Positions 36,046 through 44,872 of a DNA stretch of 64,000 nucleotides are shown one piece after another (positions within the stretch are counted from its first letter, which is position 1; the number at the start of each line of letters is the position of its first letter). Origin of the DNA: Streptomyces sp. yr375 (GTDB taxonomy: Bacteria; Actinomycetota; Actinomycetes; Streptomycetales; Streptomycetaceae). The position numbers and the translations under genes are program-made. A model generated the notes under the pieces. That model was given only the letters and a program-made list of their open reading frames with translations, was not told the origin of the DNA and did no database searches. Where the stretch lies: assembly GCF_900110755.1 (NCBI RefSeq), contig NZ_FOFF01000033.1:31720-95719 (forward strand), in the 5' to 3' direction.

Positions 36046-36603
36046 GTGATCGAAGAGACCCTCCTCGAGGCCGAGGAGAAGATGGAGAAGGCCGTCGTGG
36101 TCGCCAAGGAGGACTTCGCCGCGATCCGCACCGGTCGTGCGCACCCGGCGATGTTCAACAAGATCGTGGCCGACTATTACGGCGCGCTGACGCCGATCAA
36201 CCAGCTCGCCTCGTTCTCCGTGCCGGAGCCGCGCATGGCGGTCGTGACGCCGTTCGACAAGAGCGCGCTGCGCAACATCGAGCAGGCGATCCGGGACTCG
36301 GACCTGGGCGTCAACCCGAGCAACGACGGCAACATCATCCGTGTGACGTTCCCGGAGCTGACCCAGGACCGCCGCAAGGAGTACATCAAGGTCGCCAAGA
36401 CCAAGGCCGAGGACTCCAAGATCTCGATCCGGTCCATCCGCCGCAAGGCCAAGGAGACGATCGACAAGCTCGTCAAGGACGGCGAGGTCGGCGAGGACGA
36501 GGGCCGTCGTGCGGAGAAGGAGCTCGACGACACCACCGCGAAGTACGTCGCCCAGGTGGACGAGCTCCTGAAGCACAAGGAAGCGGAGCTGCTCGAGGTC
36601 TGA
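36046..36603 (+). CDS. frr: Ribosome recycling factor
   Basis: A 185-residue factor that splits post-termination ribosomes with EF-G. The sequence begins IEETLLEAEEKMEKAVVVAK with AIRTGRAHPAMF (domain I helix), the beta domain TPINQLASFSVPEPR and a C-terminal coiled helix. GTG at 36046 is preceded by AGGAG at 36035-36039; the frame is open upstream but not coding. It overlaps cdsA by one base (TGATG). Confidence 0.97.
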   Translation: MIEETLLEAEEKMEKAVVVAKEDFAAIRTGRAHPAMFNKIVADYYGALTPINQLASFSVPEPRMAVVTPFDKSALRNIEQAIRDSDLGVNPSNDGNIIRVTFPELTQDRRKEYIKVAKTKAEDSKISIRSIRRKAKETIDKLVKDGEVGEDEGRRAEKELDDTTAKYVAQVDELLKHKEAELLEV

Positions 36604-37784
36604 TGAACGACTCTTCCTGGGGCTCACCGCCACACGCCGGGTCGCGGGCCGGGTACTGGGGGCCCGTCGACCAGGGGCCTGTCCAGGGGGCCGCCCCGGC
36701 GGGTCCCGGCTACGATGCGCCTGAGGCGCAGCAGACTCGCCCCATGCCCATCGTCCCCGACGTACCCGCGCACGGCGGAAACCAGGATGACGACCGGGGG
36801 GCCGCTCGGCTGGGCGGTCCCTTGTTCAGCGACGAGAACCACGGCGGCGCCGCCCACGCCGGCGCCGCCCACGGTGACGACACCCCGTCGGCACGGCCCG
36901 CTGCGGCAGTGCCGCAGAATCCGGAGCCCATGCCCGACGCCTCTCACCCGGCGCCCGCACCGCAGAAGAAGAGCGCGGGCCGAGACCTGGGCGCTGCCAT
37001 AGGGGTCGGGGTCGGGCTCGGTGTGGTGATCGTGGCGTCGCTGTTCGTCGTCAAGGCCGTGTTCATCGGCGTCATAGCGGTCGCCGTCGTGGTGGGTCTG
37101 TGGGAGCTGACCAGCAGGCTGCAGGAGCGCAAGGGCATCAAGGCGCCGCTCGTGCCGCTCGCGGTCGGCGGGGCTGCGATGGTCGTCGCCGGGTACGTCC
37201 GGGGTGCCGAGGGCGCCTGGGTCGCCATGGCCCTCACCGCGCTCGCGGTGCTGGTCTGGCGGATGACGGAACCGCCCGAGGGCTACCTCAAGGACGTCAC
37301 GGCCGGTGTCTTCGCCGCCTTCTACGTCCCGTTCCTGGCCACGTTCGTCGCCCTGATGCTCACCGCCCACGACGGGGCGCTGCGCGTCATGACGTTCCTG
37401 CTGCTGACGGTCGTCAGCGACACCGGCGCGTACGCCGTCGGCTGGCGCTTCGGCCGGACCAAGCTCGCCCCGCGCATCAGTCCCGGCAAGACCCGCGAGG
37501 GCCTGCTCGGCGCGGTGGCGTTCGCCATGGTCGCGGGCGCGCTGCTGATGGAGTTCGTGATCGACGACGGCACCTGGTGGCAGGGTCTGCTGCTGGGCCT
37601 CGCCGTCGCGGCCAGCGCCACGCTCGGCGACCTGGGCGAGTCCATGATCAAGCGGGACCTGGGCATCAAGGACATGGGCACGCTGCTCCCGGGCCACGGC
37701 GGCATCATGGACCGGCTGGACTCCCTGCTGCCGACGGCTCCCGTGGTGTGGCTGCTGCTGGTGCTGTTCGTGGGCTCCGGCTGA
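36603..37784 (+). CDS. cdsA: Phosphatidate cytidylyltransferase CdsA
   Basis: A 393-residue membrane enzyme that makes CDP-diacylglycerol. An unusually long hydrophilic N-terminus (about 125 residues, rich in Pro, Gly, Ala, His) precedes around eight membrane helices; the C-terminal signature SMIKRDLGIKDMGTLLPGHG followed by GIMDRLDSLLP is complete. It overlaps frr by one base, giving translational coupling. The long tail is common in Streptomyces. Confidence 0.95.
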   Translation: MNDSSWGSPPHAGSRAGYWGPVDQGPVQGAAPAGPGYDAPEAQQTRPMPIVPDVPAHGGNQDDDRGAARLGGPLFSDENHGGAAHAGAAHGDDTPSARPAAAVPQNPEPMPDASHPAPAPQKKSAGRDLGAAIGVGVGLGVVIVASLFVVKAVFIGVIAVAVVVGLWELTSRLQERKGIKAPLVPLAVGGAAMVVAGYVRGAEGAWVAMALTALAVLVWRMTEPPEGYLKDVTAGVFAAFYVPFLATFVALMLTAHDGALRVMTFLLLTVVSDTGAYAVGWRFGRTKLAPRISPGKTREGLLGAVAFAMVAGALLMEFVIDDGTWWQGLLLGLAVAASATLGDLGESMIKRDLGIKDMGTLLPGHGGIMDRLDSLLPTAPVVWLLLVLFVGSG

Positions 37785-37920
37785 CCGGGCCGCCGTACAC
37801 GCGCTGCGCGCGGGCCTCCGTCCTTCCTGGGCGGGGGCCCGTCGCCGTTCGGTGAAGTCGCCGTATGGTGAAAGAGCGGGGAAATCCATTCAAAGGGACC
37901 CCTGGAAGGGGGCGGACCTC

Positions 37921-38370
37921 ATGTCCGACTTCCGTGAATCGTTCGACGTCGACCGCCGCCCCGAGGACGTCTGGGCGTATGTCGTCGACCCCTCCCACCT
38001 GCCGGAATGGCAGCAGAGCGCGGTCTCGGCGGAGCCGCTCGACCCCGGGCCGACCGGCGTCGGCTCCCGGCTGCGGATCACCCGGCACGTCGGCCGCCGG
38101 GACATGCCGATGACCATGAAGTACACCGAGTTCGACCCACCCCACGCCTGGGGCATGGAGGGCGTCGACGGCCCGATCCGCGGCCACTTCCGCGGCGAGA
38201 TCACCCCGCTCGACGACGGCCGCCGCTCCCGCGTCACCATGGACCTCGACTTCGAGGGCCACGGCATCGGCAAGATCCTCCTCCCCCTCGTCGTCCGCCC
38301 CCAGGTCCGCAAGGAACTCCCGCACAACGAACGGCTGCTGAAGGACCTGCTGGAGCACGGGGCCGCGTAG
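37921..38370 (+). CDS. SRPBCC (START-like) family protein
   Basis: A 149-residue SRPBCC-fold protein, a hydrophobic-pocket family that includes polyketide cyclases and CoxG-like proteins. It starts SDFRESFDVDRRPEDVWAYV with WVDPSHLPEW-like core (VVDPSHLPEWQQSA). ATG at 37921 is chosen because GGAAGGGGG precedes it by 8 to 16 bases. Function and ligand unknown. It stands alone after cdsA. Confidence 0.82.
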   Translation: MSDFRESFDVDRRPEDVWAYVVDPSHLPEWQQSAVSAEPLDPGPTGVGSRLRITRHVGRRDMPMTMKYTEFDPPHAWGMEGVDGPIRGHFRGEITPLDDGRRSRVTMDLDFEGHGIGKILLPLVVRPQVRKELPHNERLLKDLLEHGAA

Positions 38371-38403
38371 GCCTGCCGGCGGGCGGGTCGGTAGGGTCCT
38401 CGC

Positions 38404-38580
38404 ATGGGGCAGGCACGCTTGGGGGATGACGGCGGGCACTACGACGATCTGCCGTGCCGCTGGTGCGGGGCACTGGTGACACAGGACGGCCGGCGCAGGC
38501 CTCGCCTGTACTGCGGCGGCTGGCACCGCACGAAGACCTACTGCCATGGGGCTTTCATGGTGATCGCCGGCCTGTTCTGA
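38404..38580 (+). CDS. Small Cys-rich zinc-ribbon-like protein (58 aa)
   Basis: A 58-residue open frame from ATG 38404 to TGA 38580. It has a Cys pair CRWCG and further YCGG and YCHG, plus WHRT, forming a plausible small zinc-binding fold, followed by a short hydrophobic end (AFMVIAGLF). High third-position GC supports coding. It lies between the SRPBCC gene and rlmN and resembles small conserved actinobacterial proteins with CxxC ribbon; no function is known. Confidence 0.6.
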   Translation: MGQARLGDDGGHYDDLPCRWCGALVTQDGRRRPRLYCGGWHRTKTYCHGAFMVIAGLF

Positions 38581-38623
38581 GCCGACCGGGGCATCGGAGT
38601 GGATCTGCGACACTGGTGAGGCT

Positions 38624-39730
38624 ATGCCTAAGCCCGGAGAACTTACCTTTGTCGCCCCCCGCGGAGCCCAGAAGCCGCCGCGGCACCTCGCCGACCTCTC
38701 GCCCGCCGAGCGGAAGGAGGTCGTGGCGGAGATCGGGGAGAAGCCGTTCCGCGCGAAGCAGCTCTCGCAGCACTACTTCGCCCGTTACGCGCACGACCCG
38801 GCCGAGTGGACGGACATTCCCGCCGGTGCGCGCGAGAAGCTGCGTGCGGCGCTGCTGCCGGACCTGATGTCGGTCGTACGGCATCTGTCGACGGACCAGG
38901 GGACCACCCGCAAGACGCTGTGGCGGCTGTTCGACGGCACGCTCGTGGAGTCGGTGCTGATGCGCTACCCGGACCGGGTGACGATGTGCATCAGTTCGCA
39001 GGCCGGGTGCGGGATGAACTGTCCGTTCTGTGCGACCGGGCAGGCGGGGCTCGACCGGAATCTGTCGACCGCCGAGATCGTGCACCAGATCGTCGACGGG
39101 ATGCGGGCGCTGCGCGACGGGGAGGTGCCCGGCGGGCCCGCCCGGCTGTCCAACATCGTCTTCATGGGGATGGGCGAGCCGCTCGCCAACTACAAGCGTG
39201 TCGTGGGCGCGATCCGCGCGCTCACCGACCCGGCGCCCGACGGAGTCGGTCTCTCGCAGCGGGGCATCACCGTGTCGACGGTCGGGCTGGTGCCCGCCAT
39301 CCACCGGTTCACCGACGAGGGCTTCAAGTGCCGGCTCGCGATCTCCCTGCACGCGCCCGACGACGAGCTGCGCGACACCCTCGTCCCCGTGAACACGCGG
39401 TGGAAGGTGCGCGAGGTGCTGGACGCCGGGTTCGAGTACACCGAGCGCTCCGGGCGCCGGCTGTCCATCGAGTACGCCCTGATCCGGGACATCAACGACC
39501 AGGCATGGCGCGGTGACCGGCTCGGGCGACTGCTCCGCGGCAAGCCCGTGCACGTCAACCTCATCCCGCTCAACCCGACCCCGGGTTCGAAGTGGACGGC
39601 CTCCCGGCCCGAGGACGAGAAGGCGTTCGTCGAGGCGATCGCCGCGCACGGGGTCCCCGTCACCGTCCGGGACACCCGTGGCCAGGAGATCGACGGGGCG
39701 TGCGGTCAGCTCGCGGCCACCGAGCGGTAG
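38624..39730 (+). CDS. rlmN: Dual-specificity 23S rRNA/tRNA adenine C2-methyltransferase RlmN
   Basis: A 368-residue radical-SAM enzyme that methylates A2503 of 23S rRNA and A37 of some tRNAs. The iron-sulfur motif CGMNCPFCATGQ (C-x3-C-x2-C), SAM-binding MGMGEPLANY, STVGLVPAI, and the C-terminal catalytic Cys (DGACGQL) are seen. The N-terminal helix-hairpin domain begins near residue 20 (RHLADLSPAERKEVV). ATG at 38624. Full length and intact. Confidence 0.97.
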   Translation: MPKPGELTFVAPRGAQKPPRHLADLSPAERKEVVAEIGEKPFRAKQLSQHYFARYAHDPAEWTDIPAGAREKLRAALLPDLMSVVRHLSTDQGTTRKTLWRLFDGTLVESVLMRYPDRVTMCISSQAGCGMNCPFCATGQAGLDRNLSTAEIVHQIVDGMRALRDGEVPGGPARLSNIVFMGMGEPLANYKRVVGAIRALTDPAPDGVGLSQRGITVSTVGLVPAIHRFTDEGFKCRLAISLHAPDDELRDTLVPVNTRWKVREVLDAGFEYTERSGRRLSIEYALIRDINDQAWRGDRLGRLLRGKPVHVNLIPLNPTPGSKWTASRPEDEKAFVEAIAAHGVPVTVRDTRGQEIDGACGQLAATER

Positions 39731-39754
39731 TCTGAGGACCGTACACCCGTACAC

Positions 39755-39792
39755 ACATCTTCATATCCCGACATCTTCACCTGACATCTTCA
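39755..39792 (+). repeat. Three direct copies of ACATCTTCA before the TPP riboswitch
   Basis: ACATCTTCA occurs at 39755, 39771 and 39784, the first and last followed by TAT(C/T)CCGACA-type sequence. This AT-rich stretch probably contains the thiBPQ promoter. Confidence 0.55.
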
Positions 39793-39797
39793 TATTC

Positions 39798-39890
39798 CGA
39801 CAGGGGAGCGCCACAGCGCTGAGAGTGCGGCATCCAGGCCGCAGACCCTCTGAACCTCGCCCAGGTCATTCTGGGTAGGAAGTTCGGTCA
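39798..39890 (+). ncRNA. TPP (thi-box) riboswitch
   Basis: The conserved parts of the thiamine pyrophosphate aptamer are present in order: GGGGAGCG at the base of P1/P2, GCTGAGAGTGCGG (the CUGAGA motif), GCAGACCCTCTGAACCTCG (ACCCU..GAACCU) and CTGGGTAGG near the 3' side, with the arms pairing. It lies between rlmN and thiB. Under high TPP it should lower expression of thiBPQ; in this GC-rich host it probably acts on translation by hiding the GGAGG ribosome site. Confidence 0.92.
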
Positions 39891-39985
39891 TCACTCGAGC
39901 TGTTGCGCCCTGCCCGGCGTCCGTCCCGTGCGGACGGACCCGGGCGGGGCCGCGTCTCTTCCTGGTCAACCCAGGAGGAAAACCA

Positions 39986-41068
39986 GTGCAGAACAAGACC
40001 ATCGCGGCCGTGGCCGGAGCCGTCGTGCTCGGTCTGGTCACGCTGTCCGCGTGCGGTTCGACGGACGGCAAGGAGACGGCGGCGGAGTCCAAGACCGTCA
40101 CCCTCGTCAGCCACGACTCGTGGGCCGTGTCCAAGAGCGTGCTCGCCGACTTCGAGAAGCAGTCCGGCTACCGGGTGAAGGTCCTCAAGGACGGCGACGC
40201 CGGCCAGGCCGTCAACAAGGCCATCCTCACCAAGGACAACCCGCAGGGCGACGTCTTCTTCGGCGTCGACAACACCCTGCTCTCCCGGGCGCTCGACAAC
40301 GGGCTCTTCCAGCCGTACGAGGCGAAGGGGCTCGGCCAGGTCGGCAGCGCGTATCAGCTCGACGCCGGCAAGCACCGGGTCACGCCCATCGACTACGGCG
40401 ACATCTGCGTCAACTACGACAAGAAGTACTTCGCCGATCACAAGCTGGCCCCGCCCACGTCGTACGACGATCTGGTCAAGCCCGCCTACAAGAACCTCCT
40501 CGTCACCGAGAACGCGTCCACCTCCTCGCCGGGCCTCGGCTTCCTGCTCGGGAGCGCCGCCAAGTACGGGGACGACGGGTGGGCGGACTACTGGAAGAAG
40601 CTCAAGGCCAACGGCGTGAAGGTCGTCGACGGCTGGGAGCAGGCCTACAACGACGAGTTCTCGGGGTCGGCCGGCGGCAAGAAGGCCAAGGCGGACCGGC
40701 CGCTCGTCGTGTCGTACGCCTCCTCGCCGCCCGCCGAGGTGATCTACGGCGACCCGAAGCCGGCCACCGCCCCGACCGGGGTCGCGACCGGCACCTGCTT
40801 CCGGCAGATCGAGTTCGCGGGGCTGCTGAGCAACGCGGCGAACAGCAAGGGCGGCAAGGCGCTCATCGACTTCCTGATCGGCAGGAAGTTCCAGGAGGAC
40901 ATGCCGCTCAACATGTTCGTGTACCCGGTGCTGACGGGCGCGGCCGTGCCCGCCGAGTTCACGGCGTACGGGCCCGCCGCCAAGGATCCCGAGACCATGG
41001 ACCCCGCGAAGATCGCCGACCACCGCGACGACTGGGTCAAGTCATGGACCTCGCTCGTACTGAAGTAG
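39986..41068 (+). CDS. thiB: Thiamine ABC transporter, substrate-binding lipoprotein
   Basis: A 360-residue extracytoplasmic binding protein of the thiamine/TPP type. The signal NKTIAAVAGAVVLGLVTLS ends in lipobox LSAC (Cys23). The mature part has VTLVSHDSWAVSKSVLADFE, VFFGVDNTLLSRAL and VSYASSPPAEVIYG, as in ThiB-family proteins. GTG at 39986 has GGAGG upstream. It is the first gene under the TPP riboswitch and overlaps thiP by 25 bases. The conserved PIDYGDICVNYDK stretch lines the ligand site. Confidence 0.92.
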   Translation: MQNKTIAAVAGAVVLGLVTLSACGSTDGKETAAESKTVTLVSHDSWAVSKSVLADFEKQSGYRVKVLKDGDAGQAVNKAILTKDNPQGDVFFGVDNTLLSRALDNGLFQPYEAKGLGQVGSAYQLDAGKHRVTPIDYGDICVNYDKKYFADHKLAPPTSYDDLVKPAYKNLLVTENASTSSPGLGFLLGSAAKYGDDGWADYWKKLKANGVKVVDGWEQAYNDEFSGSAGGKKAKADRPLVVSYASSPPAEVIYGDPKPATAPTGVATGTCFRQIEFAGLLSNAANSKGGKALIDFLIGRKFQEDMPLNMFVYPVLTGAAVPAEFTAYGPAAKDPETMDPAKIADHRDDWVKSWTSLVLK

Positions 41069-42729
41069 CCCCCGGGAAGGGCGACAAGGGGAGCGCCAAG
41101 CGGAGTGCGGCGGTTCGGTTCGGGCTGCTGGTCGTGCCCGTCGCGTTCTTCGCGGTCTTCTTCGCCTACCCGGTCGCCGCGATCGTCGCCCGTGGGCTGA
41201 AGACGGACGGCGGCTGGCAGTTCGGGCGGTTGTGGGACGTGCTCGGGCAGTCCGACATCCGGCACGTGCTGTGGTTCACCACCTGGCAGGCGCTCGCGTC
41301 CACCGTGCTCACCCTCCTGGTCGCGCTGCCCGGCGCGTACGTGTTCGCGCGGCTCGACTTCCCGGGCAAGCAGGTGCTGCGCGCCGTCGTCACCGTCCCG
41401 TTCGTGCTGCCGACGGTCGTCGTCGGTACGGCGTTCCTCGCGCTCGTCGGGCGCGGCGGACTGCTCGACGCGCTGTGGGGCGTACGGCTGGACACCACCG
41501 TGTGGGCGATCCTGCTCGCGCACGTCTTCTTCAACTACGCGGTCGTCGTACGGACCGTGGGCGGGCTGTGGGCGCAGCTCGACCCGCGGCAGGAGGAGGC
41601 GGCGCGGATGCTGGGCGCGTCCCGGCTGCGGGCCTGGCGCTCGGTCACGCTGCCGGCGCTCGGGCCCGCCGTGGCCGCCGCCGCGCTGATGGTGTTCCTC
41701 TTCACCTTCACCTCCTTCGGCGTGGTGCAGATCCTCGGCGGCCCCACCTTCTCCACCCTCGAGGTGGAGATCTACCGGCAGACCTCCGAGATCTTCGACC
41801 TGTCCACGGCCGCCGTCCTCACGCTCGTCCAGTTCGCGGCCGTCGGCGCGATCCTCGCCGTGCACGCCCTGGCCGTACGGCGGCGGGAGACCGCGCTGCG
41901 GCTGGTGGACGCCTCCGTGACGGCGCGGCGGCCGCGCGGGGCCGGGCAGTGGGCGCTGCTCGCCGGGGTGCTCGCGAGCATCGCCGTGCTGCTCGTGCTG
42001 CCGCTCGCGGTGCTGGTGCAACGGTCCCTCGACGCACCCGACTTCGCCTACTACCGGGCGCTGACCAGCGACGACGGCAACATCTTCCTCGTCCCGCCGA
42101 TCGAGGCGATCGGCAACTCCCTCCAGTACGCCGTCGTCGCGACCGCGATCGCCGTGCTCGTCGGCGGGCTCGCCGCGGCGGCCCTCATCCGCCGGGACGC
42201 CGGGGCGCTGGTCCGCGGCTTCGACGCGCTGCTGATGCTGCCGCTCGGCGTCTCCGCCGTGACCGTCGGCTTCGGGTTCCTGATCGCGCTGGACGAGCCG
42301 CCGCTGAACCTGCGCGGCACGTGGATCCTCGTGCCGCTCGCCCAGGCGCTGGTGGGGGTGCCCTTCGTCGTACGGACCATGCTGCCGGTGCTGCGGGCGG
42401 TGGACCAGCGGCTGCGGGAGGCGGCGGCGGTGCTCGGGGCGTCGCCGTGGCGGGTGTGGCGGGAGGTGGACCTGCCGATGGTGCGGCGGGCGCTGCTGGT
42501 CGCGGCCGGGTTCGCGTTCGCGGTGTCGCTGGGGGAGTTCGGGGCGACCGTGTTCATCGCGCGGCCCGACAACCCGACGCTGCCGGTCGCCGTGGCGCGC
42601 CTGCTCGGGCGGGCCGGTGAGCTCAACTACGGCCAGGCGATGGCCCTTTCGACGATTCTGATGGTGGTGTGCGCGGTGGCCCTGCTGGTGCTTGAGCGGC
42701 TGCGGACCGACCGGACGGGGGAGTTCTAG
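41044..42729 (+). CDS. thiP: Thiamine ABC transporter, two-part permease
   Basis: A 561-residue permease made of two fused ABC-permease halves (each about six helices), as in ThiP. Each half holds an EAA-type loop: EEAARMLGASRLRAWRSVTL in the first and REAAAVLGASPWRVWREVDL in the second, the points that contact ThiQ. ATG at 41044 lies inside the end of thiB (25-base overlap). The stop TAG abuts the ATG of thiQ. Confidence 0.93.
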   Translation: MDLARTEVAPGKGDKGSAKRSAAVRFGLLVVPVAFFAVFFAYPVAAIVARGLKTDGGWQFGRLWDVLGQSDIRHVLWFTTWQALASTVLTLLVALPGAYVFARLDFPGKQVLRAVVTVPFVLPTVVVGTAFLALVGRGGLLDALWGVRLDTTVWAILLAHVFFNYAVVVRTVGGLWAQLDPRQEEAARMLGASRLRAWRSVTLPALGPAVAAAALMVFLFTFTSFGVVQILGGPTFSTLEVEIYRQTSEIFDLSTAAVLTLVQFAAVGAILAVHALAVRRRETALRLVDASVTARRPRGAGQWALLAGVLASIAVLLVLPLAVLVQRSLDAPDFAYYRALTSDDGNIFLVPPIEAIGNSLQYAVVATAIAVLVGGLAAAALIRRDAGALVRGFDALLMLPLGVSAVTVGFGFLIALDEPPLNLRGTWILVPLAQALVGVPFVVRTMLPVLRAVDQRLREAAAVLGASPWRVWREVDLPMVRRALLVAAGFAFAVSLGEFGATVFIARPDNPTLPVAVARLLGRAGELNYGQAMALSTILMVVCAVALLVLERLRTDRTGEF

Positions 42730-43752
42730 ATGCTGCTGCTGGAACTGGCGGGCGCGACCGTGCGGTTCGGGGGCCGGGCGGTGCTCGACGCCGTCGATCT
42801 GGCCGTCGTCGAGCACGAGGTGGTGTGTGTGCTCGGGCCCAGCGGCAGCGGCAAGTCGACGCTGCTGCGGGCCGTCGCCGGACTGCAACCCCTGGACTCC
42901 GGGCGGGTGTTGCTCGACGGGCGCGACCAGACGGGGGTGCCCGCGCACAAGCGGGAGCTCGGGCTGATGTTCCAGGACCATCAGCTCTTCCCGCAGCGGG
43001 ACGTCGGCGGCAACGTGGCCTTCGGGCTGCGGATGCGGGCCGCCTCGGCGCGGGAACAGGCGGCGCGGGTGGCGGAGTTGCTCGACCTCGTCGGGCTGCC
43101 CGGCGCCGCCCGCCGGGCCGTGGCCGCGCTCTCCGGCGGGGAGCAGCAGCGGGTGGCGCTGGCCCGCGCGTTGGCGCCCCGGCCTCGGCTGCTGATGCTG
43201 GACGAGCCGCTCGGTCAGCTCGACCGGTCGCTGCGGGAGCGGCTGGTCGTCGAACTCCGTGAACTCTTCGGCCGGTTGGGGACGACCGTCCTCGCGGTGA
43301 CGCACGACCAGGGCGAGGCGTTCGCGCTCGCCGACCGGGTCGTGGTGATGCGGGACGGGCGGATCGCCCAGTCCGGCACGCCGCTTGAGGTGTGGCAGCG
43401 GCCGGCGGACGCGTTCGTGGCCCGCTTCCTCGGCTTCGACAACGTGGTCGAGGCGACCGTCACCGGCGAGGTCGCGGTCACGCCGTGGGGCAAGGCGCCG
43501 GTGCCGGCCGGGTCTGGGCAGGGGGCGCGTACGCTGCTCGTCCGGCCCGCCGGTGTGCGCCTGGTGGGCGCGGCGGAGGGCCTGCGCTGCACGGTCGCCG
43601 CCCGCACCTTCCGGGGCACCCATGTCGCCGTACACCTCCAGCCGGAGGGCGCACCGAGGCTGGAAGCGGCGTGCACGCTACGGGACGCGCCGGAGGTCGG
43701 GGACGAGGTCGGGGTGTCCTTCGACGCTGCCGAGATCGTCGTACTCGACTGA
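42730..43752 (+). CDS. thiQ: Thiamine ABC transporter, ATPase
   Basis: A 340-residue ABC ATPase powering ThiBP. Walker A is GPSGSGKST, the signature is LSGGEQQRVALARAL, Walker B LLMLDEPLGQLD, the Q-loop is GLMFQDHQLFPQRD and the switch His is in VTHDQGEAF. The C-terminal part (after about 250) is a TOBE-type domain (LLVRPAGVRL), so it is longer than E. coli ThiQ. It starts directly at the thiP stop. The operon ends with the strong terminator at 43790. Confidence 0.92.
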   Translation: MLLLELAGATVRFGGRAVLDAVDLAVVEHEVVCVLGPSGSGKSTLLRAVAGLQPLDSGRVLLDGRDQTGVPAHKRELGLMFQDHQLFPQRDVGGNVAFGLRMRAASAREQAARVAELLDLVGLPGAARRAVAALSGGEQQRVALARALAPRPRLLMLDEPLGQLDRSLRERLVVELRELFGRLGTTVLAVTHDQGEAFALADRVVVMRDGRIAQSGTPLEVWQRPADAFVARFLGFDNVVEATVTGEVAVTPWGKAPVPAGSGQGARTLLVRPAGVRLVGAAEGLRCTVAARTFRGTHVAVHLQPEGAPRLEAACTLRDAPEVGDEVGVSFDAAEIVVLD

Positions 43753-43789
43753 CCTGGCCGGCCGACCCCTAAGGGACGGGGACGACAAC

Positions 43790-43835
43790 GTGCGGGTGGC
43801 CCGTCCCCGCGAAGGAAGGGACGGGCCACCCGCAC
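43790..43835. terminator. Perfect 18-bp bidirectional terminator hairpin
   Basis: GTGCGGGTGGCCCGTCCC (43790-43807) and its exact reverse complement (43818-43835) flank a 10-base loop, between the convergent stops of thiQ (43752) and the LAETG protein (43856). A very stable bidirectional terminator. Confidence 0.88.
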
Positions 43836-43855
43836 GCACGTTTCGTGCTACGGGG

Positions 43856-44599
43856 TCAGCGGTTGCTGGACCCGCGGCGACGCATGCCGAAGAACACCGC
43901 GGCACCGCCTATGACGACCAGGGCGCCCGCGACGCCGACGATCAGGCCGGTGTTCGAGTTGGCGCCGGTCTCGGCGAGGTTGGACTCCTGGGCGGCGGCC
44001 GAGGGGGCGTTGCTCGCGGAGGGCACGGGCGCGGCGCTGGCGCTCGCCGACTCCACGTCCGAGACGGAGTCGGACGGGCTCGGGGCGGTGGTGTCGGCCG
44101 GCGGCGGAGCGGTGTCCGACGGGGTCGAGGACGCGGTGCCGGACGGCGTGTTCGACGGGGTGTCGGTCGGGGTGGTGGTGTCGTCGGCCGCGCAGGCCTT
44201 GGACGGGGTGGTCAGGTTCGGGCTGATGTCCTCGTCGACGACCTTCTTGCCCGCGGCGGCCTTGACGTGGACCCGGTAGATCGCGCCCGGCTCCCAGTCC
44301 TCGGCGAAGGAGATGGTGACGCCCTTCTTCGAGCCCTTGACGGTCTGGGCCTCGCCGACCTGGCGGAGGTCGGCGCCGTTGTTCTCGAGGAAGACCGTGA
44401 TCTCGGCCGAGGTGTGCGAGGGGTCCTTGTCGGTGACGGTGATGACGCCCTTCGCGCCGTCACAGGCGGCGGAGGCGGAGAACTCACTGATGTCGCAGGC
44501 CAGCGCGGTGCCGGCGGCGCTGAACGCGAGGGCGGCGGAAGCGGCGGTGACGCCGAGCATGCGCACCGAACGAGCGGCGGTACGGCGGGGAAGGGACAC
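43856..44599 (-). CDS. Sortase-anchored surface protein with LAETG motif
   Basis: A 247-residue exported protein. The signal peptide TAARSVRMLGVTAASAALAF ends near TALA. The middle domain (residues about 35-130) carries ACDGAKGVITVTDKD and Cys residues that may form a disulfide. A Thr/Ser/Pro-rich stalk (130-205) leads to LAETG (208-212), a helix LIVGVAGALVVIGGAAVFFG and the basic tail MRRRGSSNR: the classical cell-wall sorting signal of the class E sortase LAxTG type. GTG at 44599 follows AAGGA. No sortase is next to it; the class F sortase of this window is at 56.7 kb. Confidence 0.88.
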   Translation of the reverse strand: MSLPRRTAARSVRMLGVTAASAALAFSAAGTALACDISEFSASAACDGAKGVITVTDKDPSHTSAEITVFLENNGADLRQVGEAQTVKGSKKGVTISFAEDWEPGAIYRVHVKAAAGKKVVDEDISPNLTTPSKACAADDTTTPTDTPSNTPSGTASSTPSDTAPPPADTTAPSPSDSVSDVESASASAAPVPSASNAPSAAAQESNLAETGANSNTGLIVGVAGALVVIGGAAVFFGMRRRGSSNR

Positions 44600-44872
44600 G
44601 TTTGTCCTTTACGGGAAGCGCAACTGCGGGGGGTGGAGGGGAGGATGACGCCCCCGGTGAGCGAGTGCGTCACCATCCCCAGCAGACTCACAGGTCTATA
44701 AGCGTTCCATAAGCAGTGTCAATGCGGGGACGCCTGTGAGCGGTTGCCTTTGCCCGCTTATTAAGCACGGGGACGTTTCAATGCGCCCGGCGCCGCCCCG
44801 ATCCGGTCAACGGGGGTGATACGGGACTCCAGTGACCGTACGGCCCGTCAGGACACGGTCGTGGGGCCTCGG
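44600..44872. other. Gap between LAETG gene promoter and VOC gene, no gene seen
   Basis: 273 bases. The first half should hold the promoter of the LAETG gene (AT-rich stretch at 44692-44720, GTCTATAAGCGTTCCATAAG). The rest shows no open frame with coding bias and no clear hairpin. Confidence 0.4.

Noticed and set aside
39928..42729. Apparent single 933-codon open frame over thiB and thiP
   Set aside because: The part before 41044 is the out-of-frame shadow of thiB; true thiP starts at 41044.
40744..43635. 963-codon minus-strand open frame opposite thiP-thiQ
   Set aside because: Low-complexity, Gln/Arg/His-rich shadow of the transporter genes on the plus strand.
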